A DNA stretch of 45,077 bases. Origin: Zygnema circumcarinatum (taxonomy: Eukaryota; Streptophyta; Zygnematophyceae; Zygnematales; Zygnemataceae). The DNA is taken from contig CM074805.1 in NCBI GenBank assembly GCA_037447605.1, positions 4,621,386 through 4,666,462 on the forward strand. Direction: 5' to 3'. The position numbers were made by a program, and so were the translations under genes. Below, piece by piece: positions 19,801 to 31,785 of this stretch. Position 1 is the first letter of the stretch. Each line of letters begins with the position of its first letter. The notes under the pieces are model-generated. The model worked only from the letters and a program-made list of their open reading frames with translations, was not told the DNA's origin and did not search any database.

Positions 19801-22800
19801 ATGGCGGCGAGAAAGAGCCGGGAAGAGATGGCGGAGGAGGAGGAGCACCTCGTGTTTGAGACGAGCAAAGGGGTGGAAGTGGTAAACAGTTTCGACAGCA
19901 TGGGCATTAGGGAGGACCTCTTGCGGGGCATATATGCGTATGGGTTTGAGAAGCCCTCCGCCATTCAGCAGAGGGCGGTGATGCCAATCATCAACGGGAG
20001 GGATGTCATCGCTCAGGCGCAGTCAGGGACGGGGAAGACGTCTATGATTGCGTTGGCCGTCTGTCAGAGCATCGATACTGCGACAAGAGAGTGAGTGGGA
20101 GGGAGGGAGTGGAAGGGAGGGAGTGGGGGGGAGAGCGGATAGTGTTTGTGATTCTGCGTCTCTGATTTGCTGAAGGGCAATGTTATGTTCGGCTCTGTTG
20201 CTGGGAGGAAGGACAGTGCAGGGATGAATTAGGGTTGGGGAGTTTGGAGCCCAAGTTCCGGTTCCTGGTTGGGTTAGGGTTTGGAGGTTGTTGAGGCAGA
20301 GATCAAGGGTCGGTGCTAGATTTGCTCAGAAGGAAACATAGAAATCACGAAGTGTGGGTGATTTCAACGTTTCCTGAGTCTTTGGATACGTTTTATGTCA
20401 ACCTTTCGCTTACATTCTAGTTTATTCCAAGTATTAGTATGTGAGCTCTACGCTTTAACGGAGATGAATGCGACGAAAAGATCCTGCTGCATACGAGACC
20501 TAAATCCGCGATGTTTGTAGTTTCTGTTCCGTTTTCTTCAATTAGGTTTTTGCTTCCTCAGCCTCACTGATATCATGATCTTCCCTCCACTCTTTCTCTT
20601 TTGGGTGGCAGAGTGCAAGCCCTAATTCTCTCCCCCACGAGAGAGCTTGCCGCCCAAACAGAGAAAACCATTCTTGCCATCGGGGACTTCATGAACGTGC
20701 AGGCCCATGCCTGCATAGGCGGCCGAAGCATCGGCGAAGACATCAGAAAATTGGAGTATGGAGTGCATGTGGTATCCGGGACTCCGGGCAGAGTCTACGA
20801 TATGATCAAACGTAGAACCCTCCGGACTAGGGCGATAAAGATGCTTATCTTGGTGAGCCCGACAACCCCCCTCCCTCCCCCCCGCTCTCTCTCACTCTCT
20901 TCTCTGCTCTAGCGTTCAATCTCTCACTCTCTATCTCTCTGTCTTTCTCTCTCCGCTACTCACACACGCACATTCGTATATACACATTCGCGTTCGCTCC
21001 CGCTTTCTCCCCTCTCTCCTTTCGCACTTTTTGGTAGCCCTTAATACTTCCTTATTTCTTGAGATGAGATGTGTTGCTAAGTAATAAGCTGCATTTAAAA
21101 AAAAAAAACGAACGCTTAGTCGCATTCGGTCGCATGGCGGGCTGCAGGACGAGTCAGACGAAATGTTAAATCGAGGTTTTAAGGATCAGATTTATGACGT
21201 GTACCGGTACCTCCCTCCAGAATTGCAGGCAAGTCTTGTCGTTTCCTTACCTGCATATCTGAACCCTTGCAAAGGTTCTAGGCATACCTCATTTTTTGGA
21301 CAGTTCTTTCAATCGAAGATGGCGAGTTGGCGATGATAGAAGAAGCACTTTCAAAAGAGTGTTTCCTGGAATCCAGTACGAGTTGGACTCGTAATGTTGA
21401 GCACAGAACTATTTGGCCCAATGAGTATGTGCAGCTTTCAGTTGTAATTCACTTTCTTGACACTTTTTTGAGCCCTTTAATTTTCCAACAAAGTTCAATC
21501 TTGCACACTTCTCTAGTCTCAGGGCATCTATTTTTTAGGCGAGCTCCTTATTCTCTTAAAAAGTGACATCCATTATGCGATAATCTGCAGGTGGTTCTTG
21601 TTTCCGCCACTCTACCTCACGAAATTTTGGAGATGACAAACAAATTCATGACAGATCCTGTCCGAATTCTAGTGAAGCGTGATGAATTGACATTAGAGGT
21701 ATGCACCCTCTCTTTCAGTAAAGCATTCCTTCGGAAACCATTCCTTGTACATCAGGAAAAGGGTGGAGGCATCGACTCTCTCTCTCTCTCCTTCTCTCCC
21801 TTCCACCGAAACCTCGATCTTATAGGTGGAGCGTAGCTGTGAAGTATTATTGACTGTGTCAGGTGTCTATGAGCAATAAATTGAGATAGTTCAGTTGCAT
21901 GGATAGATTGTGCCTGTTTGTGTGGGATGTGTCAATAACACTATCATTTTCTACTTCAAGAACATGGCCTCAATCTCCTTCTTCGCGTTAGCGCTCCCCC
22001 CCCTCTCTCTTTCTCTCTTTCTCTCTCCCCGCCTCTCTCTCTCTACCACTCCCCCTCTCTCCCTCATTTCCTTCGTACCCTCGTTGCTGTTTGTGAGTAC
22101 AGGGCATCAAGCAGTTCTTTGTGGCAGTGGAAAGGGAAGAGTGGAAATTTGATACACTTTGCGATCTGTACGACACGCTCACAATTACACAGGCTGTCAT
22201 TTTCTGCAACACAAAGAGGAAGGCAAGGAGCAAAAATTTCTCATCCTCACACACATCTTTCCCCTGTTTTTTTGCATTTCTAAAGTCCGCTTTCCTACCA
22301 ACATTGTCGCACAATTCTTAATCTTATTCCTTAAGAAAAAACTTTGTGAAGGTGGTCATTCTCAGGCTCGATAGAATAGTTACATTCCCTGCTACGTTGT
22401 TACGGCTCAGGCTCGAACCAAGGGGATGCTAAAATCAGATCAAAAGCCAAAAATGTCATTTGAACACCCTTTTCCTCCCTTCATAAACCTGCAAATCAAA
22501 CTCGGCAAACCCACCGTAAATATCCAGCGAACCACTTTCTTCAAATGAGTCCCTTTCTTCGCTAAACACATTCATCCCTTTCCATAATCCTCACGTGCCG
22601 TTCCTCCCAACGGATCTCAGTTACCCTTTCCCCTTCCCCTCCCCCCCCCTCCCTCTCCATGCAGGTCGACTGGCTGACTGAGAAAATGCGAGCGAGCAAC
22701 TTTACAGTATCGGCGATGCATGGAGACATGCCGCAAAAGGAGCGGGATGCGATCATGACGGAATTCAGAGCCGGTACTACGCGGGTCCTCATTACGACCG

Positions 22801-23593
22801 ACGTTTGGGCGAGAGGAATCGACGTACAGCAGGTCAGAAAAGGCCAAAAAAAGTAGGGTTGGTGGGACTATTGGGGTTGGTGGGATGCCTTTTTTGGAAG
22901 TTTTTTAGATTACTTACAACCCTGTGCCTGCCAGCCATTTCTTTCCTTGTTGGTTTCAATTTTGGATGTCTGATGTGTGAGAGTGGTTGTGGGGGAGAGA
23001 GAGAGAGTACAGGTGTCGCTAGTTATCAACTATGACCTTCCCAACAGTCGAGAATTGTACATTCATCGAATTGGAAGATCCGGTCGGTTTGGACGGAAGG
23101 TATGAACCTCCTCTTTCGCACTCTACCCCGCCTTTCCCTCTCCCTCCCTCTCTCCCTCACTACAAGGGGAGAGAGTGGTGCCGAAGTAAAAAGTTCTGCT
23201 CACTTGAAAGTGTCATGCAAGCTGCAGGCCCTCTTGTGAATGTATCAGAGCACCTGTAAACCTGAACGGAAGACTGCGCATGTGACTGCGCTCTTTTAGA
23301 CAGAAAAAATTGTGTTCTCTTGTTGACCGAAAGGAGAAAACATTCAATGTAACGCTGAATTCGTAGGAGTGGATTCCATTCTAGACTGAATTATCTTCGT
23401 TTTTCTTACGATTTCTTTGGATTTCGGTCGGAATCGGCTCTCTTCTTGAAACAACATTTGGGGGCATTATGTGGTGCAGGGTGTTGCCATTAACTTTGTA
23501 CGCACTGATGACATCAGGATCCTCCGAGACATAGAACAGTACTACAGCACGCAGATTGACGAGATGCCCATGAATGTCGCCGACCTCATATAG
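19801..23593 (+). CDS. EIF4A3: eIF4A-III, exon-junction-complex DEAD-box RNA helicase
   Basis: RNA-clamping ATPase core of the exon junction complex, nuclear and shuttling. Exons: 19801-20090, 20612-20852, 21148-21228, 21591-21698, 22103-22222, 22665-22832, 23013-23099, 23480-23593; phase-consistent; 402 aa with a TAG stop. Motifs: Q motif region [10 protein letters not shown] (48-57), motif I AQSGTGKT (73-80), PTREL (105-109), TPGR, motif II DESD (178-181), SAT (209-211), motif [10 protein letters not shown] (354-361), and the eIF4A-III tail [13 protein letters not shown]. The serine in DESD matches what I recall of plant eIF4A-III, where animals have DEAD. Introns 3 and 5 use GC donors (GCAAGT, GCAAGG). 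Both must be spliced, because reading through leaves the frame of the conserved protein. Start at 19801 is the first ATG and gives [15 protein letters not shown]. Confidence 0.96.
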
Positions 23594-25302
23594 ATCGCCA
23601 CTATCGACTCAGGAAAGGCCCTGAGCGCGTTTGGTCCACACTTTGTAGCTATGTGATGATGTGATATGATGCCTTTATGCATGCATGCATGCATGCATGC
23701 GTGTATGCATGTATGGGGCATTGGAGAGAGGCGCATAAAGTAAGCAGCCGGGCAAGCCCGGAAGAGGGTATCTCTTTCCTTGCAAAGGTTGCGAGCATTG
23801 GGGAATGGGGATGCTCTCTATGGTGATTGAAGCAGGAAAGATAGTGACTTTAGCAAGGTTTTTGAGCCGGGGACAGGGCATGCTATTTGCCACATGTGCC
23901 ATCATTGGGGGGCGTACATACGTGAGCGGTAGATGCTGGTTCCACACATACGGAGGTCCTCTCTCTCTCCCTCTGTTGGCGCCTCTGCTTCCCTCTCCCT
24001 CTCGCCTCCTCAGAATTGAGTTTACGATCAGTGTTCTCGGAGTTTCGCATATTTTCATGACATGCTGACATCGGCCGAATGTCCTTCCTTCCGAATGTCA
24101 TTCCTTCGCGGAATGGATTGTATAAGGTTCATGATTGCCGGTCGTAGCTTGCCAAATTTCACTGAAGGACTGGAGTTGTGGCTGACCCCGACAACAAAAG
24201 AGGTCAATACGTGCGGTGTAGGTGGATGTAGCTGGCTGTCCGCTTTTTGGTCAACTCATAGCAGGATAGTATTCTGGCTAGTAAAGTGAACTCTTTCTTG
24301 GGATTTGCTACTCTGCCCGAGATGAAGCCAACGTATGTAGCTAGGCTGGATTTGTGACTGGTTGTTTGAATAAAGTTTAAACCCTACAGCTATGTTGTGA
24401 TAATGTAATTCAAGGATGTCCACTGAAGTCTGTCAAATGGTAGGGAAAAGAGTGCTGGTATGGTGTTGACATTACCATTATCATCACCATCGTGGTCATG
24501 ATCTTGCTATGCCGACAACGGACAATAACTAGGCTTTCTGCACGGCTGCCTTGGCCGCCTTTTTCAAGTCCATGATCACCCCCTCAAAGTACTAATTGAA
24601 GTCAATAGGGGGACCCACTCTTTGCCAGAGTTCGTAACTTCGAACTTCGCAATGAGTAATGCAGCGAGCAAAAAATACAAAAGCATAAAGTAGTGACATG
24701 CTCACATCCATGACATGCATGTGCCCATGTCGATCACAAGGGGCCCATAGTCAAACCCATGCATACGATCACGCCCAGAGGAGACACAGGTGGAACAAGG
24801 CATAGAACCGTTGCCTTCGTAAAGGACTCAGGCCGCCTTTCAGAGGAGCTATTCAGCTCACGAAGGCGTAAACGGAAAAATACAACACATACACGGCACA
24901 CTCTCCCTCTGTTCAAACCAAATCCAAATTTCGTCATGGAACTCCCTCTCCCTCTCTTCCACCTCCACCTCCAGCTACTGAAGCCCGCCTCTCTCTGCTT
25001 GCAGCTGCCCCAAGAAGACCCAGCCGAGAGCGACTAAGAGACCCCCTTGGAGGCCCCCTATAGGGACTTATGACGCACCCCAACCCATCCGTTGCATAGC
25101 AGCCTTTGCTCCATAACTTTGCCAACTTGTGAAGGAACCCATATGGCTCTTCGATAGCATCGTCCTCCCCAATCCAAGTGCCGACGTATGCTTAGCCCTA
25201 GCTCCCCCCTAGAGATGGATGGATGGCATAGCCATTGTACGAGCTAGGGACATACATAATCCCATGAGTAAAGGAAGAAGCGTCCTGCCTCCATGTGCAC
25301 AG
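23594..25302. other. Intergenic, convergent 3' ends
   Basis: Lies between the 3' ends of the helicase and the minus-strand low-complexity gene. Contains a (GCAT)n run (23676-23720). A short minus-strand frame ending near 24525 (VIMDLKKAAKAAVQKA then TAG) is protein-like but has an upstream stop and no context. No gene is called. Confidence 0.45.
23676..23720. repeat. (GCAT)n microsatellite
   Basis: Run of ATGC tetranucleotides with a degenerate right edge, about 85 bp after the helicase stop codon, probably in its 3' UTR. Confidence 0.9.
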
Positions 25303-28300
25303 TTAGCACCGTTGCTGCCGTTGCCTTGCATGCTCATCATCTGACTCGCTGTCGGATGACGTCATCCCTGAAGACACGCTGCCGATGCTCCCAACCACCA
25401 TTGGGCCCCTACCCACAAGCTGCTTCCCAGGGGTGAGGGGCTTCGGGGAAGCCCGAAATGCACCCCCCTGCATTTGCCAGCGATGTTCCAATTTCCCAGC
25501 CTGCCAAATAGAAAAACAAACCAAACGAAATGATTGACTGTGACTGGACAGACCTTCGGCCAAATGTCAATCGTATATGCTGCTAAATACGTCTTGGCAT
25601 CTTTCACAGATGTGAGCATCCTATGTAGCCGGAGAGATGAACTAGCCGCACGGCAGCTCTAGAATTACCGAAAGTTTATCCACATTGGAAACGTTAAGAC
25701 TTTCGTAATTGTCAACCTCAGCTAAACATCAGCAGACAGTTTTCCCAACACGTAGTCCGGAAAAACTCCGGCTTTCCGGTCATGATGTTGAGAACATAAT
25801 CATTCTGCACTATAAGCATCCTCCTAGATTCATGTTCTTCACTTTATTCAAACAAGAGCACCATTCAAAGTCATGTGTAAAGCACAGGTATCTTCGAAAA
25901 CAACCCCTCACCTCCTTGTAGAAGGCGTTGATTTCCTCTTCTGTCAGAGCGTTCTCCTCTCCCTCAGCAGCCTCTTCAGTCCAACCTAACGACCGGAGAA
26001 AAGCTGCTTCCTCCTCCTCTGTACTACCGCCTGATTGATGCAATCCGTTCCTGATGGGAAAATCATGTGTCTTCACTACTGCTATTTCTTCGTGAGTATT
26101 TGGCCCCTGTGGCTGATCGTCTTTCTCTTCTGCCATCAGTCTGCCCTCTCTCACTACGGAACTACCCTTTTCAATACCTCCTCCATTTCGTACTGAATTA
26201 GAACTCCAATATCCATTTCGCTCAAATTCGAGCCCTTTACCAGCTTTGAGCATAGTGAAGGAACTATCCCCTTTGCCTCCTTGCATCTCTTTCCAATGGC
26301 TAACGCCCCCGTTATCTTCACTTCTGTGAGCTAAGCTCATCTCTTCATTCTTACTATCCTCAACGCTGAATGCCATGTTTGAAAATAGATTTTTCTCCTG
26401 AGATGTTAACTTGCCATTTTCCCATCTACTTGGGCCAGCCTCTTTCACTGACAAAGGATTGCTTCCTGCACCAGAAGGAACGAGCCCCACTCTCCCTCCA
26501 ACAAATTCACTATCGTCTCTTCTACCGCCACTCTCTACAAATAGCTCTTCACTGCTTCTCTCAAGATTTGTAATTCTACTCTGCTCATCTCCTTGTATTC
26601 GCTGAGAATAGAGAACAGCGGATTTGCTGGCAGCACCATTCCCTCTTTCTTCATTTACAGATCGTGAAAACCCACCTCCTGACTTAGCTTCAACCTGTTT
26701 CCATCCAAAGGAAATAGCTTCACCAGCTTTGCAGCCCCATTCCGCCTGCAATCCCTCTTCCCCACTAATTATTTCCCCAGAGTCGCCAGAATCTTCAGCA
26801 TGCTCTGATTGAAGAACAGATGCAGGATGTGCTCGGGATGACTTCTCAGCTCCATGTTCACACGTGGATGACAGAACGTCACCCTCTGTATGCTCTACTT
26901 TGCTCAAATCCTCACATGACGGTACGCTAGGATCTACTCCTACCTCGACAGCTTGCAGCAGCGTCTCTCCCTCCCCCCCTCTCTCTCTCTGTGCATCGCC
27001 AGCCTGAACATCTATAGAGTCGTGAGCTCCACAACTATTGCCGGTCTCCTGCTTTTCCAGGGAAGAAACACCTTCTCCTTCAGATGTCCCGCTATTCCCC
27101 GCAGCTTTACGCCGTAAAGCATTGAAGAAATCCGACCGGTTCTGCACCTGCACCGTTTGCCTCCTTTCCTCCAAACTGGCCTGAGCAACTGCATCCTTTG
27201 CTCTCCCACTAGGGCCTCCCACCCCTCCACTGCTAGGTGCTGCTTGCAGCCCCTGTCCTGCTTTCATTCGGAAAGATGAGGCTGAACCCATACCAGAAAC
27301 AGAAGAAAGTACAGCCGCAGCTGGACTTCCTCCAAGGTTAGAAGCACTGGTGGAAGAAACCATGGCTGTCAAAGTCACCAGTCCTCCTTCTTGCCTCACA
27401 ACAGAGCTCGCAGTTGCAGAGTTCAGACTCCCTTCCTTTCCAATACGCCGGCCTATAAGACTGCTATTCCCCTGCAGCTTACTGCCATCCCCCCTCCCAC
27501 CCGAGGCAAGGCGGGAAGCAGGGACTGGGGGATGGGGCAATGTGGGAAGGCCATCCCCAGGGCGGCCTGCTTTAGGTTTACTCTTATCGCGGAGGGTAGT
27601 TCCCTGCAATAACCAGGCCATGAAGATAAATTGCATCATTGATTCCATTCTTGAGGATATGGGTCGATAAAAAAACATCGAACAACGGGAGGGTGACTTT
27701 GAGCAACAACACGTTTCAGGAAATCGAACGTCAGACAGTGACAGAGGAATCTGCCCTGAGTGTTATTGGGCTTGTCTATCCTCCATATCTTGTCAGCAAG
27801 TTAATGTCCGGCTACTTTTCATCGCTTTAGAATAAAGACGCAGGAAAATTGCTTATCCTTTACCTTTGAAATCGAATGTCAACCCGGACTTGGGCTAATC
27901 AAAACACACGTGACACGATGATGCTCGATGAGATAAACGGACTCTCTTCACTCGGTTTTATCTTCACTGAGCCCATTCTTCTGTGTTCGGTTATCAAGTA
28001 GGATGTACTGCCTAAAGCATGACTAGCTACTCAGCTAAGCATTCGCACCAACAAATGGCTACCTTCTGCTTTAGCTAATAAGTTGTAAAACACCAGTAGA
28101 ACCCCTGCTGCTTAAAGAAGAGTCTCTATAAAGCTCATATACAGAACGACGTGACCGATGCTTACCACTGTCTTCAGCACTGTAGGTTTCATTGGCACAA
28201 GTTGGCGTGATTGCTTTGGAGCCAAATCCTCTTGTCGCTGGGCTTCCCCAACCACCTACACCAAAGAATTCATACATTATAAGTTACACTTTTGTATCGC

Positions 28301-29813
28301 CTACAACTCCTCTTAAAGGATAACAGAACAAAAAAAAAATCTAATAGCTAAACCTCTTCCATTGGTAGACTCGTATATCAAACACCTACACAATCTAGTC
28401 CCTCAGTATTGCACAGGATCCTCCTACTATCTGCATCAACCAAGAATAATTAAACCCTATTTTCAATAGTGTCGGATCCCTGTAATGCCTGTGCACCCAA
28501 AAACTAACAAATTGGATAAGATGAGAAAGCAGGAATCATGACTGACCAGCGGAACGGGCCGAATACGACCACTGGCTCCAACACCGGTATCTGCAGCAAA
28601 AGATGAACTGCCTGTAGCATTGGGGCTTGGAATCTCTCTGCCAATGGGGACCCCTTGCCCGCTAAATGAAGGGCCAAGATGTATGCCAGAATTTGTCGAG
28701 ATGACTGATGCATCAGCCAAAAAACTGGCACCAGTGACCACTCCAGAAGAGCCTGCCTGTTGCCTCCCTCCATCGGCCCTCAATGCAGATTGCTGCCACA
28801 ATCGCGGACTTAAATGGGTGCCTGCTGTGCCTACTACTGTTGAAGACTGTTGAACTGAACTGCCAGGACGGTCTAGAGAAGTCAGAGAAGGAAAGTTGCG
28901 ATCAAAAGCTGCTCGATGTATGGTACTTGTAAGTGTGCTGCCAGCTCCTGAAGGCAGAGCGGAAGTAAGGCTGCCCTTATCCCCAGACCCTTTTCGCTCT
29001 AGTTCCCTGCCTTCATCCTGCGGCTTATTTGTGGCATTTGAAGATTGAGATCGGCGAAGGCTTGGCGGCTCGTCATAACGTCCTAAGGAAGATTGCCTCT
29101 GGCTGCTAGAACTACTGCTATCCCACCGGTCATCGCGTGTTAACCAATCGCGGTCTCTTTCTCTTGGGACATCCCCTGAGATTCGAGCCTCCCTTCCCTC
29201 CCGCTCCCATTCACTACCATCGAGGCCTCGTGAGGAACTCCTACCAAAACTAGAATATGCCCCCCGACCATCCCGCTCGTTTAACAAACTGCCACCACGC
29301 CGTGGAAAGGATCGTTCTGTCAGTGGAATGTAACGGGACGATTCGAGAGAATCTCCAAGGCCTCCACTATAGCTCCCTTGCCGTTGCCTTGAAATGCTTG
29401 CAACTCCGTCATCTGTAGTCCCTCTCCCAGTAGCAGAATTACTGATACAGGAAATGCACAAATTTGACTTTCCGAAGGAGTGACTGAACGTCTGACCTCA
29501 CACGATCTCAAGAACATTGCCGACAATCGCAACGAAAGCTCAAAGCTCGGCTGTCAAGCCAAAACTAAAATGTTGGCAGAAGCATCCTTCAAATAAGGCT
29601 GCTCGTGCACCTTCACCTTCAAGTAAGTCTCAGGCGCAGATCATTGACGATCATTGTGACACAACACAACACACAACCAACACAGCTGTGATCCCAGCAG
29701 GCAAGAATGCAATCTGCCTACTCACCTGCATGGAGAGCAGAAGGTGTGTGATGGCTGGAGCCCGGTGAAGCTCTTAGCCACTCTGGGACGAGCGTTGGCT
29801 CCCCTCTGCCCAT
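25303..29813 (-). CDS. Plant-specific low-complexity protein (VPEWLR...SLGW family)
   Basis: Function unknown. It resembles the plant proteins annotated 'dentin sialophosphoprotein-related' (Arabidopsis At3g13990-like, from memory). Exons (minus): 29813-29726, 29412-28547, 28255-28166, 27603-25912, 25500-25303; all phases close, giving 977 aa with a TAA stop. Conserved islands in an otherwise Ser/Gly-rich disordered chain: GRGEPTLVPEWLR at 2-14, an arginine/aspartate/serine-rich region in exon 2, FDRNFPSL, RQLVPMKP (335-342), DFFNAL (506-511), SLGW followed by LTEEEINAFYKE (886-912), and a final SSDSESDDE. The exon 2 acceptor (CAG before 29412) was chosen because it alone fits the phase. Start at 29813 matches the family N terminus; an upstream in-frame ATG at 30002 exists. 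One end of exon 4 (27603) carries a possible 1-bp counting error. No ERSE pair was found upstream. Confidence 0.75.
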
Positions 29814-29871
29814 GCCTTTCCCTGACCATGGCCGAGCAGCAGACAGTATCTCTCTACTAAAGACACGTGTC

Positions 29872-30172
29872 CTTCTCAGTGGGAGAACTGGCTGACTGCA
29901 ACTGAGCATAGAAACATAGGACTTGCAGAAGGCTTTCCTCTCGTTAGGCTTTGTTAGGGTTACATTTGTGTATGTGTCATGCTGCCATTGAAGGTGCTCC
30001 ACGGCTTTTTAGGCCTCAATGGAGGAGTGCCTAAAGGTTGAGACTCTTGTCAGTCCTCAACCTTGCCCTAAACTGTTGTGCATTAGGGCTAGGGCTTCTA
30101 TTATGTGCCTGGAACAAATTGCTCCCTTTTTTGTTTCTTTTTCTTTAAATAACACGTTCATTTACTTAACAA
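29872..30172. repeat. Left arm of a 300-bp inverted duplication
   Basis: About 300 bp whose reverse complement recurs at 31187-31479 with roughly 85% identity by eye. It begins 59 bp upstream of the start codon of the low-complexity gene, so it overlaps that gene's 5' leader or promoter. It includes a TTAGGGTT telomere-like word. Confidence 0.75.
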
Positions 30173-31186
30173 AAATATCCCAGCTCCTCCCCCATCCTCT
30201 CTGCCCCTTGCCAGCCCCTTGCCTTCCTCGCCCTCTCCCTCCCTCCTGCAAACCCTACAACTGAGAAAGGCGAGGAACAGGCATGCAACAGAGGTATGAA
30301 TATATGCTCGTGTCTGCCTTCAAACTGAAACCATTTCCTCCTTCAAACGTTGCAACAGAAAGAATTGCTGCTCGTCAGCGCAGCAGGCGAGAGCAGGAGC
30401 TGCTTACAGGGAGAGCAGGAAGAGGGAGAGAGGAGGTCGAGAGTGAGTGACAAGGAAAAAATTGGGAGGAAGGGAACAAGGACGGACGTCGCAGTCGATC
30501 TCCGTCCAAAAGCCCTTTTTTTCCCAGCTGATAGTGACGTGTACATGACGCACGCTGCCCTTTTTGGGTCACCCACGGTCACCAGCCCGCCTGTCTCTCA
30601 GCAAAACGACAGCGTAATTTCTGTCGTTTAGAGGATAAAAATGCCGTCCGTGACGCCCTTCCGTTAGTCCGCCGGTCGCGGTCGCGGTCACAGTTGACTG
30701 CGGTTGACTGCGGTCGGGCAGCTGTGTCCCGTCCTCGACGCGACCCCGACTGCCCGTTCCCGTCACCGATAGAGCCGACCGATATCGTGCGATACATCGA
30801 TAATATCGTTCCTTGAAAATTGTATTTTTATTTAGTGTCTATTAACACACCTTTTTGGTTAGATACACACTCTTTTTTCGCCAATCAGATCTAACTTGGA
30901 TTTGTAGGGTTTTAGGTTTTTTTTATGGTGTGTATGTAGCTAAAAAAAGGTGTGTAAATAATAAATTTATTTTTACAAAATCACTTACAGAATCACACGG
31001 TGTAAATGTTAATCTTTAGAAGCTGCAGAAACCTTACAGCTTTGTCAAGCTATTATTATTATTCTTTATTATTACGGTACCGTATCCTTATTGCCATGAG
31101 AGTTCTGTGACTTTCAGATTTGTTGGTGGCGAAATTTTTCGGACTACGCACTTCCTGGGAAGAAATCCCTTCCCTGGCTTTCGTTT
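30173..31186. other. Spacer between inverted arms, no gene seen
   Basis: Mixed sequence: a purine-rich part (30390-30480), a GTTGACTGCG repeat (30691-30713) related to one in the synthetase intron 6, then AT-rich sequence with repeated 'TTTTTTAGCTACAT'-like segments. No conserved coding frame. Confidence 0.4.
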
Positions 31187-31479
31187 GGTTAAGTAAATGG
31201 ACGTGCAATTTCAAAAAACAAAGAGTTAGTTTTTCCAGGCACGTAATAGGAGCCCTAGCCCCAATGCCCAATAGTTTAGGGCAAGGTTGAGGACTGACAC
31301 GAGTCTCTCCCTTTAGGCATTCCTCCATTGGGGCCTAAAAAAACGTGGAGCACCTTCCTTCACTGGCAACATGACACATACACAAATGTAACCCTAACAA
31401 TGCCTGACGAGAGGAAAGCCTTGTGCAAGACCTATGTTTCGATGCTCAGTTGCAGTCAGAGAGTTCTCCCACTGAGAAG
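31187..31479. repeat. Right arm of the inverted duplication
   Basis: Reverse-complement copy of 29872-30172 with small indels. It faces away from the low-complexity gene and has no gene attached, so it looks like an orphaned copy of that gene's upstream region or a long terminal inverted repeat of an element. Confidence 0.75.
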
Positions 31480-31785
31480 CCATGCAAGGAACAGAACATC
31501 CTCGTAGCAACGACTGAAACAGAACGTGCAGTGCTTTATCGCACATAGAAAGCACAGACACTTGGATTCGGGAGGACCCCTATCCAGTCCATCATAGAAA
31601 AGCAACACCCATGGCACGAGCAGATTCAAGCGGGGAATTTGGCAAACAAGAAAGAAAGTTCGAAGCTAATGACTGCAAAGATATCAGGATGGGCGCTTCA
31701 GCATTGCTGAATAGCACCAAAAAAATGTTTGATGACCAATGCTAGCGGTTGCCCTGCACTACCATTAACAGCAAAGCAAAGAGAA

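Noticed and set aside
24480-24620. Minus-strand C-terminus-like VIMDLKKAAKAAVQKA
   Set aside because: An in-frame stop lies a few codons upstream and no family is recognised; too short to call a gene or pseudogene.
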